A DNA stretch of 15,219 nucleotides from Bacillota bacterium (lineage in GTDB: Bacteria; Bacillota_C; Negativicutes; JAEYSJ01). Location of the stretch: contig JAEYSJ010000082.1 in the NCBI GenBank assembly GCA_023434855.1, forward strand, positions 1 to 15,219, in the 5' to 3' direction. Positions 9,001 through 15,193 of the stretch are shown here, piece by piece. Under the pieces are notes generated by a model. It made no database searches, was not told the origin of the DNA, and saw only the letters and a list, made by a program, of their open reading frames with translations. The position numbers and the translations under genes were made by a program. Every line of letters begins with the position of its first letter. Within the stretch, counting starts at the first letter, position 1.

Positions 9001-9673
9001 ACATCCAGCCAATGATTTCCACGGCTTCTAAAAAGTCTTCCTCGTCAATCTTTAGCAGATCACGAAGTACACCATCTTCATTTGTGTACGAGATATCCAG
9101 CAGTATCTCGGTATAATCGTTGTTTTCCTGCGACGTGTTTTCAAACAGTTCCGGCAGTATCTTACCCAACTCATTGCATTGCTTAATAACCAACATGCGG
9201 AAGAGCTGATCCATGGCATTCTTTTCTTTCAGGGTAAGGATTTCTTCTATCTCAGCCTGCGAGAACTCTAGGTCTACCTCCGGTGCTTGGGTAACAATGT
9301 CCGGCTCGAATTTGCCTGCTGTTTCACTAGATAACACGCGCACCCGTGAAGGCAAGTAGTCATTGACCTCCATAAATCGAATGGCGATCAGCCTGTTAAA
9401 CCATGTATAGGCTACTTCCTCCATCACCAGCTCATAGCCGTTTTCTTTGCTTTTAATCCGATTAACAAGGTTTTCGCGCTGCTTGACTTCTTTCCCCGTA
9501 AGTTTGGCCTCAATCCCAATGTGGGTTGGGAAAATGGCATACCCTTCCCCTTCGTTGATGGGTTCCGTGATACTATCTTTTGTTATGCCAATGCGCCCGG
9601 CTTTGTCTTTGACCGATGCAATGAGTTTCTTACGGGCTTCTATGGCAAAATTCTTAATGGCTGCCTTGTTCAT
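6068..9673 (-). CDS. pglX: PglX, BREX site-specific adenine-N6 DNA methyltransferase
   Basis: The protein has 1201 residues, typical of type 1 PglX (BrxX). S-adenosylmethionine motif I is DPCMGSGH (325-332), followed by IYGLDID (364-370), and the catalytic adenine motif IV is NPPY (512-515). About 300 N-terminal residues precede the methyltransferase core. A long C-terminal half holds the target-recognition region and a charged, probably helical tail. The enzyme marks host DNA at a non-palindromic site so that BREX spares it, and it is also needed for restriction. The ATG at 9673 follows AAGGGAGG with a 6-nt spacer; that site overlaps the brxC stop region, and the gap is 12 bp. Roughly residues 445-945 are encoded by clearly AT-richer DNA than either end, suggesting a swapped specificity segment. 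I see no long homopolymer or repeat tract that would mark phase variation. Confidence 0.97.
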   Translation of the reverse strand: MNKAAIKNFAIEARKKLIASVKDKAGRIGITKDSITEPINEGEGYAIFPTHIGIEAKLTGKEVKQRENLVNRIKSKENGYELVMEEVAYTWFNRLIAIRFMEVNDYLPSRVRVLSSETAGKFEPDIVTQAPEVDLEFSQAEIEEILTLKEKNAMDQLFRMLVIKQCNELGKILPELFENTSQENNDYTEILLDISYTNEDGVLRDLLKIDEEDFLEAVEIIGWMYQYYNTEPKDETFALLKKNVKITKERIPAATQLFTPDWIVRYMVENSLGRLWLEGHPDGDIKANWKYYLDEAEQEEDVKAELAKLREERKNLRPEDIKIIDPCMGSGHILVYAFDVLMDIYKNCGYTERDAAKLILLHNIYGLDIDDRAYQLAYFAVMMKARAYSRRILNEGIRPHLCAIQESNGIPKQEVMDIFDRLAEGPLWSNKLRNEVEYLIDVFRDAKEYGSILEIMPIDFEGIEAAIQVIRDNNTVLNIFEAPSKDIILQQLPVLVQQGKLLNKRYDVVITNPPYMGSTGMGIKLMEYIKKHYPDTKSDMSTVFMEKTIEMCKSTGLMTMINIPVWMFLASYEKLRKSIISQNVIMSMVHFGRGIFGSDFGTTAFVISKHKFNNYKGIYRKLYLKQGAVDSVEDKERMFFDGVGCNIKRQEDFIKIPGFPIAYWVSERILATFEKGRSLGDIAYPKQGLATADNNRFLRFWHEVCVNNVSFDCASRIEAKSRNTKWFPFNKGGDFRKWFGNRSYIINWENDGAELFSFKNAVIRNPGTYFSEGMSYSDVTSGNFSLRYYGIGFIYDSTGPMIFNRSDYSNNYLLGVMNSKVMQVVLHIVSPTIHYTQSSVAKCPIIFKDSLSARIELLVSQNIDISRADWDNFETSWDFRCHPFLQYNKKDDLSRLELVYSNWSKDTEEAYFQLQANEEEINRIFIEIYGLQDELTPEIEDKEVTMRKADLQRDIRSFISYAVGCIFGRYSLDVEGLAYAGGAWDASKYTTFFPDTDNILPITDDEYFSDDIVARFVEFVKVVYGQETLEENLDFIAQALGNKGTTSREIIRNYFLKDFYADHVKVYQKRPIYWLFDSGKENGFKALIYMHRYGQDTVGRVRADYLHKAQAFIENAINHCDVVRESNAPASEKAKVVKQKEKLVKQLAETRLYDQAIAHIAHQRIAIDLDDGVVVNYAKFQGIEVANEGKKAVKIDLLAKI

Positions 9674-9685
9674 GAAGGACCTCCC

Positions 9686-12600
9686 TTACATCAATAACTG
9701 GATAACAGTATCTTTATCCTCACTCAGTTCTTTCAATAACCGGGTCTTAATCGACTGCAGGAATTGATCGATGTCCGCTTCTTTTTCAATGGTTACTGTG
9801 GTTTGGAGAGCCACCTGCTTTATGCTGACGTTTTTAGTCTTTTTAACGTAAGGCGTAGGGTTTTCTCTCCCTGGTGCAACTGGTTTTTCTACAGGAGGCT
9901 TATACAGATCAGCCAGTTTTTTTTCATGAGCGGCTATTTCATTGAGGCAGCGGACTTTTAACGCATCACTTTCATGGCGGATATTTTTTACTGCCGCCAC
10001 TTCGTTGGAAGACTCCAGTTTGGTTTTGAGTTCTTCAAAGCGGTTGGTAAATTGGTTTTTGAACTGATCGGCAAAGCTCTTTTGTTTCAGCACGTCCATG
10101 ACTTGTTGCCGGTCCAGCTCAATGACAGTTCGTATGGGTTCGGCCTCTTTTTCCAGTAGCGAGGTATGTAATTGAAGAAACTGCTCAATAAGGGCAGGCA
10201 GTTTGTGGATTTCATTGTAGGGCTTCTCTTTTACAGCTATGGCCTTGATGTCATGAATCTTCGCTATAATCTGCTCATCCACAACATAGGTCTTGCTGTT
10301 GCTAAAGATATCGATATACTTGAAGGCTTTGGACAAAATTGTCTTCTGTTCGCCCTCGAAGAACGTGATAATGGGAGCAATGTCTTCTGCCATATCTAAA
10401 ATTTCATCCCGGCGGCTATCAACGAACTTAAAGAACTCAATTGGATTGGTGTTATCCTCTAACTCCGTAAGCAGCTCTTTCGCTTTCGTTAGCAGGGCTT
10501 TTCCTGGGAAGCGGCTTTCGAAGCGGTATTCAACTAGCAGCTTCTCTATCTCACTGAGTTTATTAGCGGCTCGATCCTTGAAGTTTTTCATGAGCATATC
10601 GTCTTCGTCACTCACGGCGGTCATGGAGAACAGGTCTTTCATGACGGCTTTGACAGACTTGACTTGCTTCTCGGTTGCCCGTTCTCGCTTCTGAATTAAG
10701 AGCTTCTCGGCATAATCCCGTTTGGTGATATATTTCATCAGGTCATTGATGTCTGTGTCGATGGGCGAAATATTTGTGCTGTTTACAGTAAACGTAACCT
10801 TGCCCTGTTTGAACAGCATGGCAACCAACCACTGGACATCTAGCTCCACAAAGCCATAGGGAGCCGTCGTGAAACGATCAAGCAGGGTTTTCATCGATGT
10901 CTTGGAATGACGGGCAGAAGCCAACTCGATAGCTGCCAGCACATCATCAAGAGCCAGCTTATTCGCAATCTTGGTTTCGAAGTTTTCAAACAAGGTTTGG
11001 TTGCTTGTTCTGAGTACAGTATCAATATCCGATAAAGCAGGCGCTGTTTCCATATAGGACAGTTTGTTATAGATGGTATTGACCAATTTACCCAGTGCTT
11101 CATTAATTCTGCCTGCCGGGTCTTTTGCTCCGATATTGGCCTTATCACCGCAGACATAGATGTCGGCGTTTTTAATGGCTTCTTCCAGGAAAATGCGGAT
11201 ACGCTGCCTTTTCTCAATTAATTCATCCTGCTTAGCCCGCTTGATAGCTTCAAAGGATTTGGCGAGCGATACCCCTTGCTTGGTGATAAATTTGCCAATC
11301 TTTAATGCTTCGGTGATCTCGTCCAGGAAAGTAGCATCATTCGGCAAGTGAACAATGACGTTGTTTTCTTGCAGAGAAAGCATGCGCAGCATGTCCGGCC
11401 TATACTCCCTATCGCTATAAGGCGTAATGACGCGGACACCGATATCGGCACTTTGGTTATTTTTATAGTAGCGGTCATCCACTATCTGATTAAAGGCAAA
11501 GTTATAGCGGGCATTGTACCGGTATTTCTGTTCTTTGATCAGTTCCTGAAAAATGATACCTGATGCTTCCGTGATGATTTCGCCCATTTCGACGGTTTCG
11601 TTCTGAATGGCCTTGTTAATATCTTGTTCTTCGTTTGTTAAGAACATATAGATATCGCCGTTTTTCTGCACCAGTGTCTGTTTAATGAGCCGAGATAGCG
11701 ATTCATCGACTTGTTTTCGCAGGGCGATACGGTCTTCGTCAATTTCAGAGACCATAAGAGTTGTAAGGTTCTCCATATTGGCCTTAATTTCTTTGACATA
11801 TTTGATCATAAACAGGACTTTCAGAAGCTCCACATCAAAGGGTTGGAGCTTGCTATTATCAGCGGCCTGCGTAATGACTATTCGGTGAGTGTGATCAATA
11901 AATTTATCTAGAGCGTTATAGAAAATGTTAAAAGGAACGATGATGCCCTCCACATCGTCCATGTACCGCATCGCAGATTCTTTGAACAGGGCGATCATAG
12001 ACCGCTCGCCTTCCGCCAGATGTTTACCGGATGCGCCGTGGGTTCGGATGGCAGTAAGGACTTGGCCTAAAAGGTTAAACTGATAGGGAATGAAGGGGTA
12101 GACAGAAGCAAAGTCCTCTCTGTTTTTGTACAGCTTCTTTTCAACCTCATCGGTAAAGGTAATGAGGTTTTTGAGAATGGCTTCCTTCTGGTCATATAGC
12201 AGCTTCAGAGTATCCATGGCAGAGGGTTTCTTAGCCAGAATTCTTTTTCGGATTACTTCATCCACGTTGGCGCTAGACAGGGATAGTCTAGTATCAAATC
12301 GTCCTTGTATTTTAGAGAAGTCGTTTCCTTTGACGGAGACTACAGAATCTATATCTTGTTGACTGGTTACAATGACCCATGCCTTGCCGCCGCAGGCCGT
12401 GCCCAGGTCTTCGGTTACGGTTTGCAGGTTGAGCATTAACCGCATATCACCCGCTATGTATTGCCCAATTTCATCGACTAAGAATACAACATGATGATCC
12501 TTTCCCTTACCTTCGCAATATTTTCTAACCATGCCGGCAAACTTCTCGATGGAAATGGAATAGGTGTCAGCCGCTTTCTCACACCAAGTCCGGGCTGCTT

Positions 12601-13264
12601 CTTCGCTCATGATGCTAAGGGCGACCAATGACGCTACGATCTCATCCTGGATGAAATAGAACTCTTCTCTTGTTTCTTCCCAGTCGCGGTCTTGAATTTC
12701 TTTAAACTTGGCTTTGAAGGCATCGTATTGACTGTCTTCCGTCAGTTTCCGTTCCAATTCTGCCAAAAAAGGCAGAGAGCCGCAGAAGCCTTGCATTTCG
12801 TTAAAAACTTTAACAAATACGTCAATAATGGCATCTTTATTGGCTTTCGCATCAGCTTCGCTTTTCGAGTCGATGTTAAATAAAATGACATCGGTTGAGG
12901 TGCTGCCTGCCAGCTTGATATCGGCAATCACCATAGGGTCTTGCAGCTTATTGCCGTCGGTAAAAAACTCAATGGCCTTTTTGCCGTTCACTTCTTTGTT
13001 CTTTAAGAGATAAGACAAGATTTTGAGGAAGTGGGATTTACCGCTGCCGAAGAAGCCTGAAATCCAGACCCCCATCTTATCGGTGTGTCCGTGAATGCCT
13101 TTCTTATAGCCTTCAAAGAAATCGCGAAAGTGCTTCGCCATTTCCCTGGTGACAACATATTCATCCAATTCCTGAAAGACATTTTCGCCATCGTCTTGCC
13201 CTACTTTGATAACGCCTTTTATATCTCTATCAATAGGTTTTTCGAACATATCAGCTATGCGCAT
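9686..13264 (-). CDS. brxC: BrxC, large BREX P-loop ATPase
   Basis: The protein has 1192 residues, the expected size. The start (MRIADMFEKPIDRDIKGVIKV, typical BrxC form) is followed by Walker A GFFGSGKS (70-77) and Walker B FLVDEIGQYI (261-270, Asp264-Glu265). The rest is largely helical, with charged stretches in the last third that look like coiled coil, and a Pro- and Lys-rich linker near 1110-1130. BrxC is a core type 1 BREX protein thought to act as an ATPase motor or switch in the complex with PglX, BrxB and PglZ. It is essential for defence, but its mechanism is not settled. The ATG at 13264 has GGAGGGAG upstream, and the gap from brxB is 30 bp. No disruption or unusual composition was noticed. 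Confidence 0.96.
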   Translation of the reverse strand: MRIADMFEKPIDRDIKGVIKVGQDDGENVFQELDEYVVTREMAKHFRDFFEGYKKGIHGHTDKMGVWISGFFGSGKSHFLKILSYLLKNKEVNGKKAIEFFTDGNKLQDPMVIADIKLAGSTSTDVILFNIDSKSEADAKANKDAIIDVFVKVFNEMQGFCGSLPFLAELERKLTEDSQYDAFKAKFKEIQDRDWEETREEFYFIQDEIVASLVALSIMSEEAARTWCEKAADTYSISIEKFAGMVRKYCEGKGKDHHVVFLVDEIGQYIAGDMRLMLNLQTVTEDLGTACGGKAWVIVTSQQDIDSVVSVKGNDFSKIQGRFDTRLSLSSANVDEVIRKRILAKKPSAMDTLKLLYDQKEAILKNLITFTDEVEKKLYKNREDFASVYPFIPYQFNLLGQVLTAIRTHGASGKHLAEGERSMIALFKESAMRYMDDVEGIIVPFNIFYNALDKFIDHTHRIVITQAADNSKLQPFDVELLKVLFMIKYVKEIKANMENLTTLMVSEIDEDRIALRKQVDESLSRLIKQTLVQKNGDIYMFLTNEEQDINKAIQNETVEMGEIITEASGIIFQELIKEQKYRYNARYNFAFNQIVDDRYYKNNQSADIGVRVITPYSDREYRPDMLRMLSLQENNVIVHLPNDATFLDEITEALKIGKFITKQGVSLAKSFEAIKRAKQDELIEKRQRIRIFLEEAIKNADIYVCGDKANIGAKDPAGRINEALGKLVNTIYNKLSYMETAPALSDIDTVLRTSNQTLFENFETKIANKLALDDVLAAIELASARHSKTSMKTLLDRFTTAPYGFVELDVQWLVAMLFKQGKVTFTVNSTNISPIDTDINDLMKYITKRDYAEKLLIQKRERATEKQVKSVKAVMKDLFSMTAVSDEDDMLMKNFKDRAANKLSEIEKLLVEYRFESRFPGKALLTKAKELLTELEDNTNPIEFFKFVDSRRDEILDMAEDIAPIITFFEGEQKTILSKAFKYIDIFSNSKTYVVDEQIIAKIHDIKAIAVKEKPYNEIHKLPALIEQFLQLHTSLLEKEAEPIRTVIELDRQQVMDVLKQKSFADQFKNQFTNRFEELKTKLESSNEVAAVKNIRHESDALKVRCLNEIAAHEKKLADLYKPPVEKPVAPGRENPTPYVKKTKNVSIKQVALQTTVTIEKEADIDQFLQSIKTRLLKELSEDKDTVIQLLM

Positions 13265-13294
13265 TGTTTATCTCCCTCCACCCTGTTTCTACTT

Positions 13295-13870
13295 TTATAC
13301 CAGCTTAAAAGCCCGATAATAGTTGTCATCTTTGATCGTACCGAAAAGATGTAGAGCTTGTCCGGAATATTCGCCAGGAAAGAACATAACAACAGGAACG
13401 CAGTCGAGTACCTGGTGTAAACTATTGAGAACGTTATGAGACCGGACAAGCGGGAAACATTTACCCACGCCTGTAATAAACACCACTGAGCCTTTAGGCG
13501 TGTTTTCAACAATGTGGTTTACGATCACATTAGACTTGCTCGTCAGCTTGAGCATTTTGATAATGGCTTCAAAAGCGAAGTCAATGCCTTTTGTTCTTTC
13601 GAACTCGAAGCACTTTTCCAAGTAGCCCCGCTCTTTGAGGACATTAATCACGATTTCGTATAGGTCAAATTCTACAATATGTATAGGGCTGCCCGGTTTG
13701 TTCATTTTGTCTTTCAGATAGGCTACATAGCTCCTCACATGCAGCTCATCTTTGGGCGGATAGTCGAAAACATAGTAACCGACCTCGTTGCCCAGGCCCT
13801 TATTTTTTAGAAAATTTTTGTCCTTAATATTCGCCTCTATCTGGGCCAATCTGTCATCGATGCTCGTCAT
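13295..13870 (-). CDS. brxB: BrxB, small BREX core protein (DUF1788 family)
   Basis: The protein has 191 residues, usual for BrxB. The sequence fits the DUF1788 family: an N-terminal MTSIDDRLAQIEANI helix, then GYYVFDYPP near 32-40, and a central strand region with VVFITGVGKCFPLVRSH (about 127-143) that resembles an open alpha/beta fold without a full P-loop. In other systems BrxB contacts PglZ and belongs to the core needed for both methylation and restriction. One base separates the brxA stop codon from this ATG. The only ribosome binding site is a GGGGGA-like run inside the end of brxA, so translation is probably coupled. Confidence 0.93.
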   Translation of the reverse strand: MTSIDDRLAQIEANIKDKNFLKNKGLGNEVGYYVFDYPPKDELHVRSYVAYLKDKMNKPGSPIHIVEFDLYEIVINVLKERGYLEKCFEFERTKGIDFAFEAIIKMLKLTSKSNVIVNHIVENTPKGSVVFITGVGKCFPLVRSHNVLNSLHQVLDCVPVVMFFPGEYSGQALHLFGTIKDDNYYRAFKLV

Positions 13871-13871
13871 G

Positions 13872-14465
13872 CTATTCTTCCCCCGTCAACGCATTCAGAT
13901 AAACCGATAATTTGTTTTCCTCCAGCAGTTGCCGTGTTTTATAGTCAATAGGTGGAATGATAATCTTCCTTTCACCCTTTACGTTGCTTAATACACCACC
14001 TTCAGTTAGCATCTTGATATAACACTGTTTTAATTTCTTTATAGAATCTCCGGTCCATTTAGCTACTGTTTCGCTTTGCGCTATTTTATTTTCAAAGAAT
14101 TGATTAACATCTCGATCTGTAATGATGTTTTCTCCTATAACAATTGCCTGTCTGTGAACTTCGTAAACAAATTCAAAAAAAAGTCGATCTGTTTTTATGA
14201 TACTAATGAGAATTAACAGTTTTGCAGTTGCAATATCACCCCGGCAAATGAATGAAATAAGGCAATCTGGCAGACTCTCCAATCGTCTTAGAACCATACC
14301 TACGATGCGCACTGCTCGCTCTCTTGTTTTCACTTGAAATAAATTATCTTGAATAGCCATTTTCTTAATGGTAGCCTTATCTATCCCTTCGACCAGCAAT
14401 TCCGCCGTCCTACGTGTTTCGCTTAACCAGAACAAACGGGTAACCATTCCTGCACTGTATTCCAC
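13872..14465 (-). CDS. brxA: BrxA, small BREX DNA-binding protein (DUF1819 family)
   Basis: The protein has 197 residues and belongs to the DUF1819/BrxA family by length, by position as first core gene, and by sequence (YSAGMVTRLFWLSETRRTA at 3-21, FFEFVYEVHRQ at 115-125, a C-terminal KIIIPPIDYKTRQLLEE). A BrxA structure shows a helical protein with winged-helix character that binds DNA; its role in defence is unclear. Translation begins at GTG (14463-14465), set by an ideal AAGGAGG 7 nt upstream. The next possible start, ATG at residue 7, has no such site. The gap from the upstream HTH gene is 24 bp, consistent with one transcript. Confidence 0.94.
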   Translation of the reverse strand: MEYSAGMVTRLFWLSETRRTAELLVEGIDKATIKKMAIQDNLFQVKTRERAVRIVGMVLRRLESLPDCLISFICRGDIATAKLLILISIIKTDRLFFEFVYEVHRQAIVIGENIITDRDVNQFFENKIAQSETVAKWTGDSIKKLKQCYIKMLTEGGVLSNVKGERKIIIPPIDYKTRQLLEENKLSVYLNALTGEE

Positions 14466-14472
14466 TGTATAG

Positions 14473-14479
14473 CCTCCTT
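14473..14479 (-). promoter_or_regulatory. Ribosome binding site fixing the GTG start of brxA
   Basis: The minus strand reads AAGGAGG with a 7-nt spacer to the GTG at 14463-14465. It is the most canonical site in the operon and rules out the later ATG. Confidence 0.85.
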
Positions 14480-14489
14480 GGTCAATACA

Positions 14490-14687
14490 TCACTTTTTTG
14501 CTTCGTTCAAATTCCGTTTCGGGCCAGAGGGGAGCTTATCCGGTTTTTCTGCACTCTTGGGGATGGCCCACACGGATGCGTATTTTGTAACCCCCGGTAT
14601 CCGACCTTCATTGCAAAAAACCTGCACTCTACGAACCGAAATACCCCATTTATTTGCCGCTTCTTGCGCGGTCATATACTCAATCAT
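14490..14687 (-). CDS. Small HTH protein, MerR/excisionase-like; probable BREX operon regulator
   Basis: The protein has 65 residues if it starts at the ATG at 14685-14687, which has GGGGG 6 nt upstream. A longer version beginning at 14720 is unlikely, because the predicted transcription start is about 14724 and no ribosome binding site could precede it. The body (MTAQEAANKWGISVRRVQVFCNEGRIPG, residues 5-32) is a winged helix-turn-helix of the MerR/excisionase type. The wing VTKYASVWAIPKSAEKP follows, then a basic tail. Proteins of this type act as excisionases or as small regulators in Bacillota. As first gene of the operon, directly after a promoter holding a palindrome, it is best read as an autoregulator of BREX. 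Given the att repeats, it may have begun as the excisionase of the island. Neither role can be proved from sequence. Confidence 0.85.
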   Translation of the reverse strand: MIEYMTAQEAANKWGISVRRVQVFCNEGRIPGVTKYASVWAIPKSAEKPDKLPSGPKRNLNEAKK

Positions 14688-14730
14688 GCTAAACCCCCAC
14701 TTGAAAATTCTTACAATCACATATTTCTAT

Positions 14731-14759
14731 ATTGTATTCGTTTTAACGAAGAAGTTCAA
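14731..14759 (-). promoter_or_regulatory. Main promoter of the BREX operon
   Basis: On the minus strand the -35 box TTGAAC (14754-14759) and the -10 box TACAAT (14731-14736) are separated by exactly 17 bp, a near-consensus sigma-A promoter. The start of transcription should be near 14724, giving a leader of roughly 37 nt before the HTH gene. No other convincing promoter was seen between the operon genes. Confidence 0.8.
14737..14750. promoter_or_regulatory. Palindromic operator inside the BREX promoter
   Basis: The plus strand reads ttcgttttaacgaa, a perfect 6-bp inverted repeat (TTCGTT/AACGAA) with 2 bp between arms. It lies wholly between the -35 and -10 boxes, so a bound protein would block RNA polymerase. 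The HTH protein encoded just downstream is the natural candidate to bind it. This is inference; only the palindrome and its position are observed. Confidence 0.6.
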
Positions 14760-14778
14760 GGAATATTATGCAGAATTG

Positions 14779-14823
14779 TACTTAATCTTACTGGTATGTA
14801 TCTTTATTGCTCAGAATTAAGTA
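14779..14823. repeat. Inverted repeat upstream of the operon promoter
   Basis: TACTTAAT (14779-14786) and its exact complement ATTAAGTA (14816-14823) are separated by 29 bp. It begins about 20 bp upstream of the -35 box. It could be a protein site or an arm-type recombinase site. In such AT-rich DNA an 8-bp match could also be chance. Confidence 0.3.
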
Positions 14824-14849
14824 ACTAACAGATTAAAATAATATATTTA

Positions 14850-14986
14850 CTAGTGTAAACTTGCTTCAGAAGCCATATATTTCTCCAGAATACTAATTAT
14901 TGATTTCCCTTTCCAACCTGTCAAATTAATAAAATATCTATAATATTTCTTATTTTTTCATTCTTCCTACCTATTTTTTTGTCCAT
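14850..14986 (-). pseudogene. Possible small gene with a one-base frameshift
   Basis: On the minus strand AGGAG (14995-14999) lies 8 nt before an ATG (14984-14986) that opens 21 codons (MDKKIGRKNEKIRNIIDILL...), ending at TGA (14921-14923). Adding one base just before that stop would continue the frame as LTGWKGKSIISILEKYMASE and on to TAG at 14850-14852, giving about 45 residues in all. I do not recognise the product. Spacing and amino-acid make-up look like a small real gene or a remnant, but no promoter is evident and chance is possible. The short 21-residue frame could also be the true product. Confidence 0.25.
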
Positions 14987-15019
14987 AAATAAGGCTCCTA
15001 TTAGCTCCAGAAAAAGCTG

Positions 15020-15048
15020 AAAAGCCTTCTAGCAAATCGCTAGAAGGC
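15020..15048 (-). terminator. Terminator of the intact tRNA-Gly gene, brought in by the island
   Basis: On the minus strand GCCTTCTAGC (15039-15048) pairs with GCTAGAAGGC (15024-15033) over 10 perfect bp with a 5-nt loop, followed by TTTT (15020-15023). It lies a few bases past the tRNA 3' end. Its layout and parts of its sequence resemble the terminator at 379-408. Confidence 0.8.
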
Positions 15049-15052
15049 CTGA

Positions 15053-15102
15053 ATTTACTGGAGCGGGCAACGAGATTCGAACTCGCGACCCACGGCTTGG
15101 GA
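15053..15102. repeat. Right attachment repeat (50-bp direct repeat, copy 2)
   Basis: Identical to 412-461. On this side it continues into the tRNA 5' half, so this copy completes a working gene. The boundary within the tRNA is at U33, in the anticodon loop, a known crossover position for tRNA-targeting tyrosine recombinases. Confidence 0.92.
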
Positions 15103-15133
15103 AGCCGGTACTCTACCACTGAGCTACGCCCGC
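15059..15133 (-). tRNA. tRNA-Gly (anticodon CCC)
   Basis: A 75-nt gene with encoded CCA. The acceptor stem GCGGGCG pairs with TGCCCGC (one G-U). The D arm is GCTC/GAGT, the anticodon loop TTCCCAA gives anticodon CCC for GGG codons, and the T loop carries TTCGAAT. The discriminator base is U73, usual for tRNA-Gly. The outermost anticodon-stem pair (C27 with U43) is a mismatch. The 5' part is chromosomal and the 3' part lies in the att repeat. Confidence 0.95.
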
Positions 15134-15138
15134 TTATT

Positions 15139-15161
15139 AAGGCGTTAAATTTTAACGCCTT
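15139..15161. repeat. Perfect palindrome in the tRNA leader, overlapping the transcription start
   Basis: Two 11-bp arms (AAGGCGTTAAA at 15139-15149 and its complement at 15151-15161) flank one central base. The palindrome begins 5 bp from the tRNA 5' end and reaches nearly to the -10 box. On the plus strand five T (15160-15164) follow, so it would act as a terminator for transcription coming from the left. On the minus strand it would make a 5' leader hairpin. Confidence 0.7.
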
Positions 15162-15164
15162 TTT

Positions 15165-15193
15165 ATTATATCGCAAGAAGTCTGAAAAATCAA
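15165..15193 (-). promoter_or_regulatory. Promoter of tRNA-Gly
   Basis: On the minus strand -35 TTGATT (15188-15193), exactly 17 bp, then a consensus -10 TATAAT (15165-15170). Transcription should begin near 15158, about 25 nt before the mature tRNA. Nothing else is identifiable from 15194 to the window end. Confidence 0.82.

Larger units (their letters stand above)
412..15102. mobile_element. tRNA-Gly-integrated BREX defence island
   Basis: The 50-bp tRNA-derived repeats bracket about 14.6 kb that holds only the HTH gene, the BREX genes and fic. The flanks (thioesterase gene on the left, tRNA promoter on the right) look chromosomal and would be adjacent without the island. No integrase, transposase, relaxase or replication gene is visible between the repeats. 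The island is therefore either an integrase-less remnant or an element moved by a recombinase acting in trans. Confidence 0.82.

Noticed and set aside
6068..9673. Phase variation of pglX
   Set aside because: No long homopolymer or short tandem repeat tract was seen in the gene, and the frame is intact.
10293..10694. 133-codon plus-strand frame inside brxC
   Set aside because: Antisense shadow of a well-supported gene; low-complexity Ser/Phe-rich product with no start signal.
14688..14720. Upstream start adding 11 residues to the HTH protein
   Set aside because: The predicted transcription start (about 14724) leaves no space for a ribosome binding site before it, and the added residues do not fit the family; the start at 14687 has a GGGGG site.
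14478..14828. Plus-strand frames of 116 and 87 codons over the HTH gene and promoter
   Set aside because: They lie antisense to the HTH gene and the operon promoter, have no ribosome binding site and show no recognisable domain.
14967..15176. 69-codon minus-strand reading frame across the tRNA
   Set aside because: It reads through the tRNA-Gly gene and its leader; the SSVVEYRLPKPWVASSNLVARS-like string is a common artefact of translating tRNA genes.
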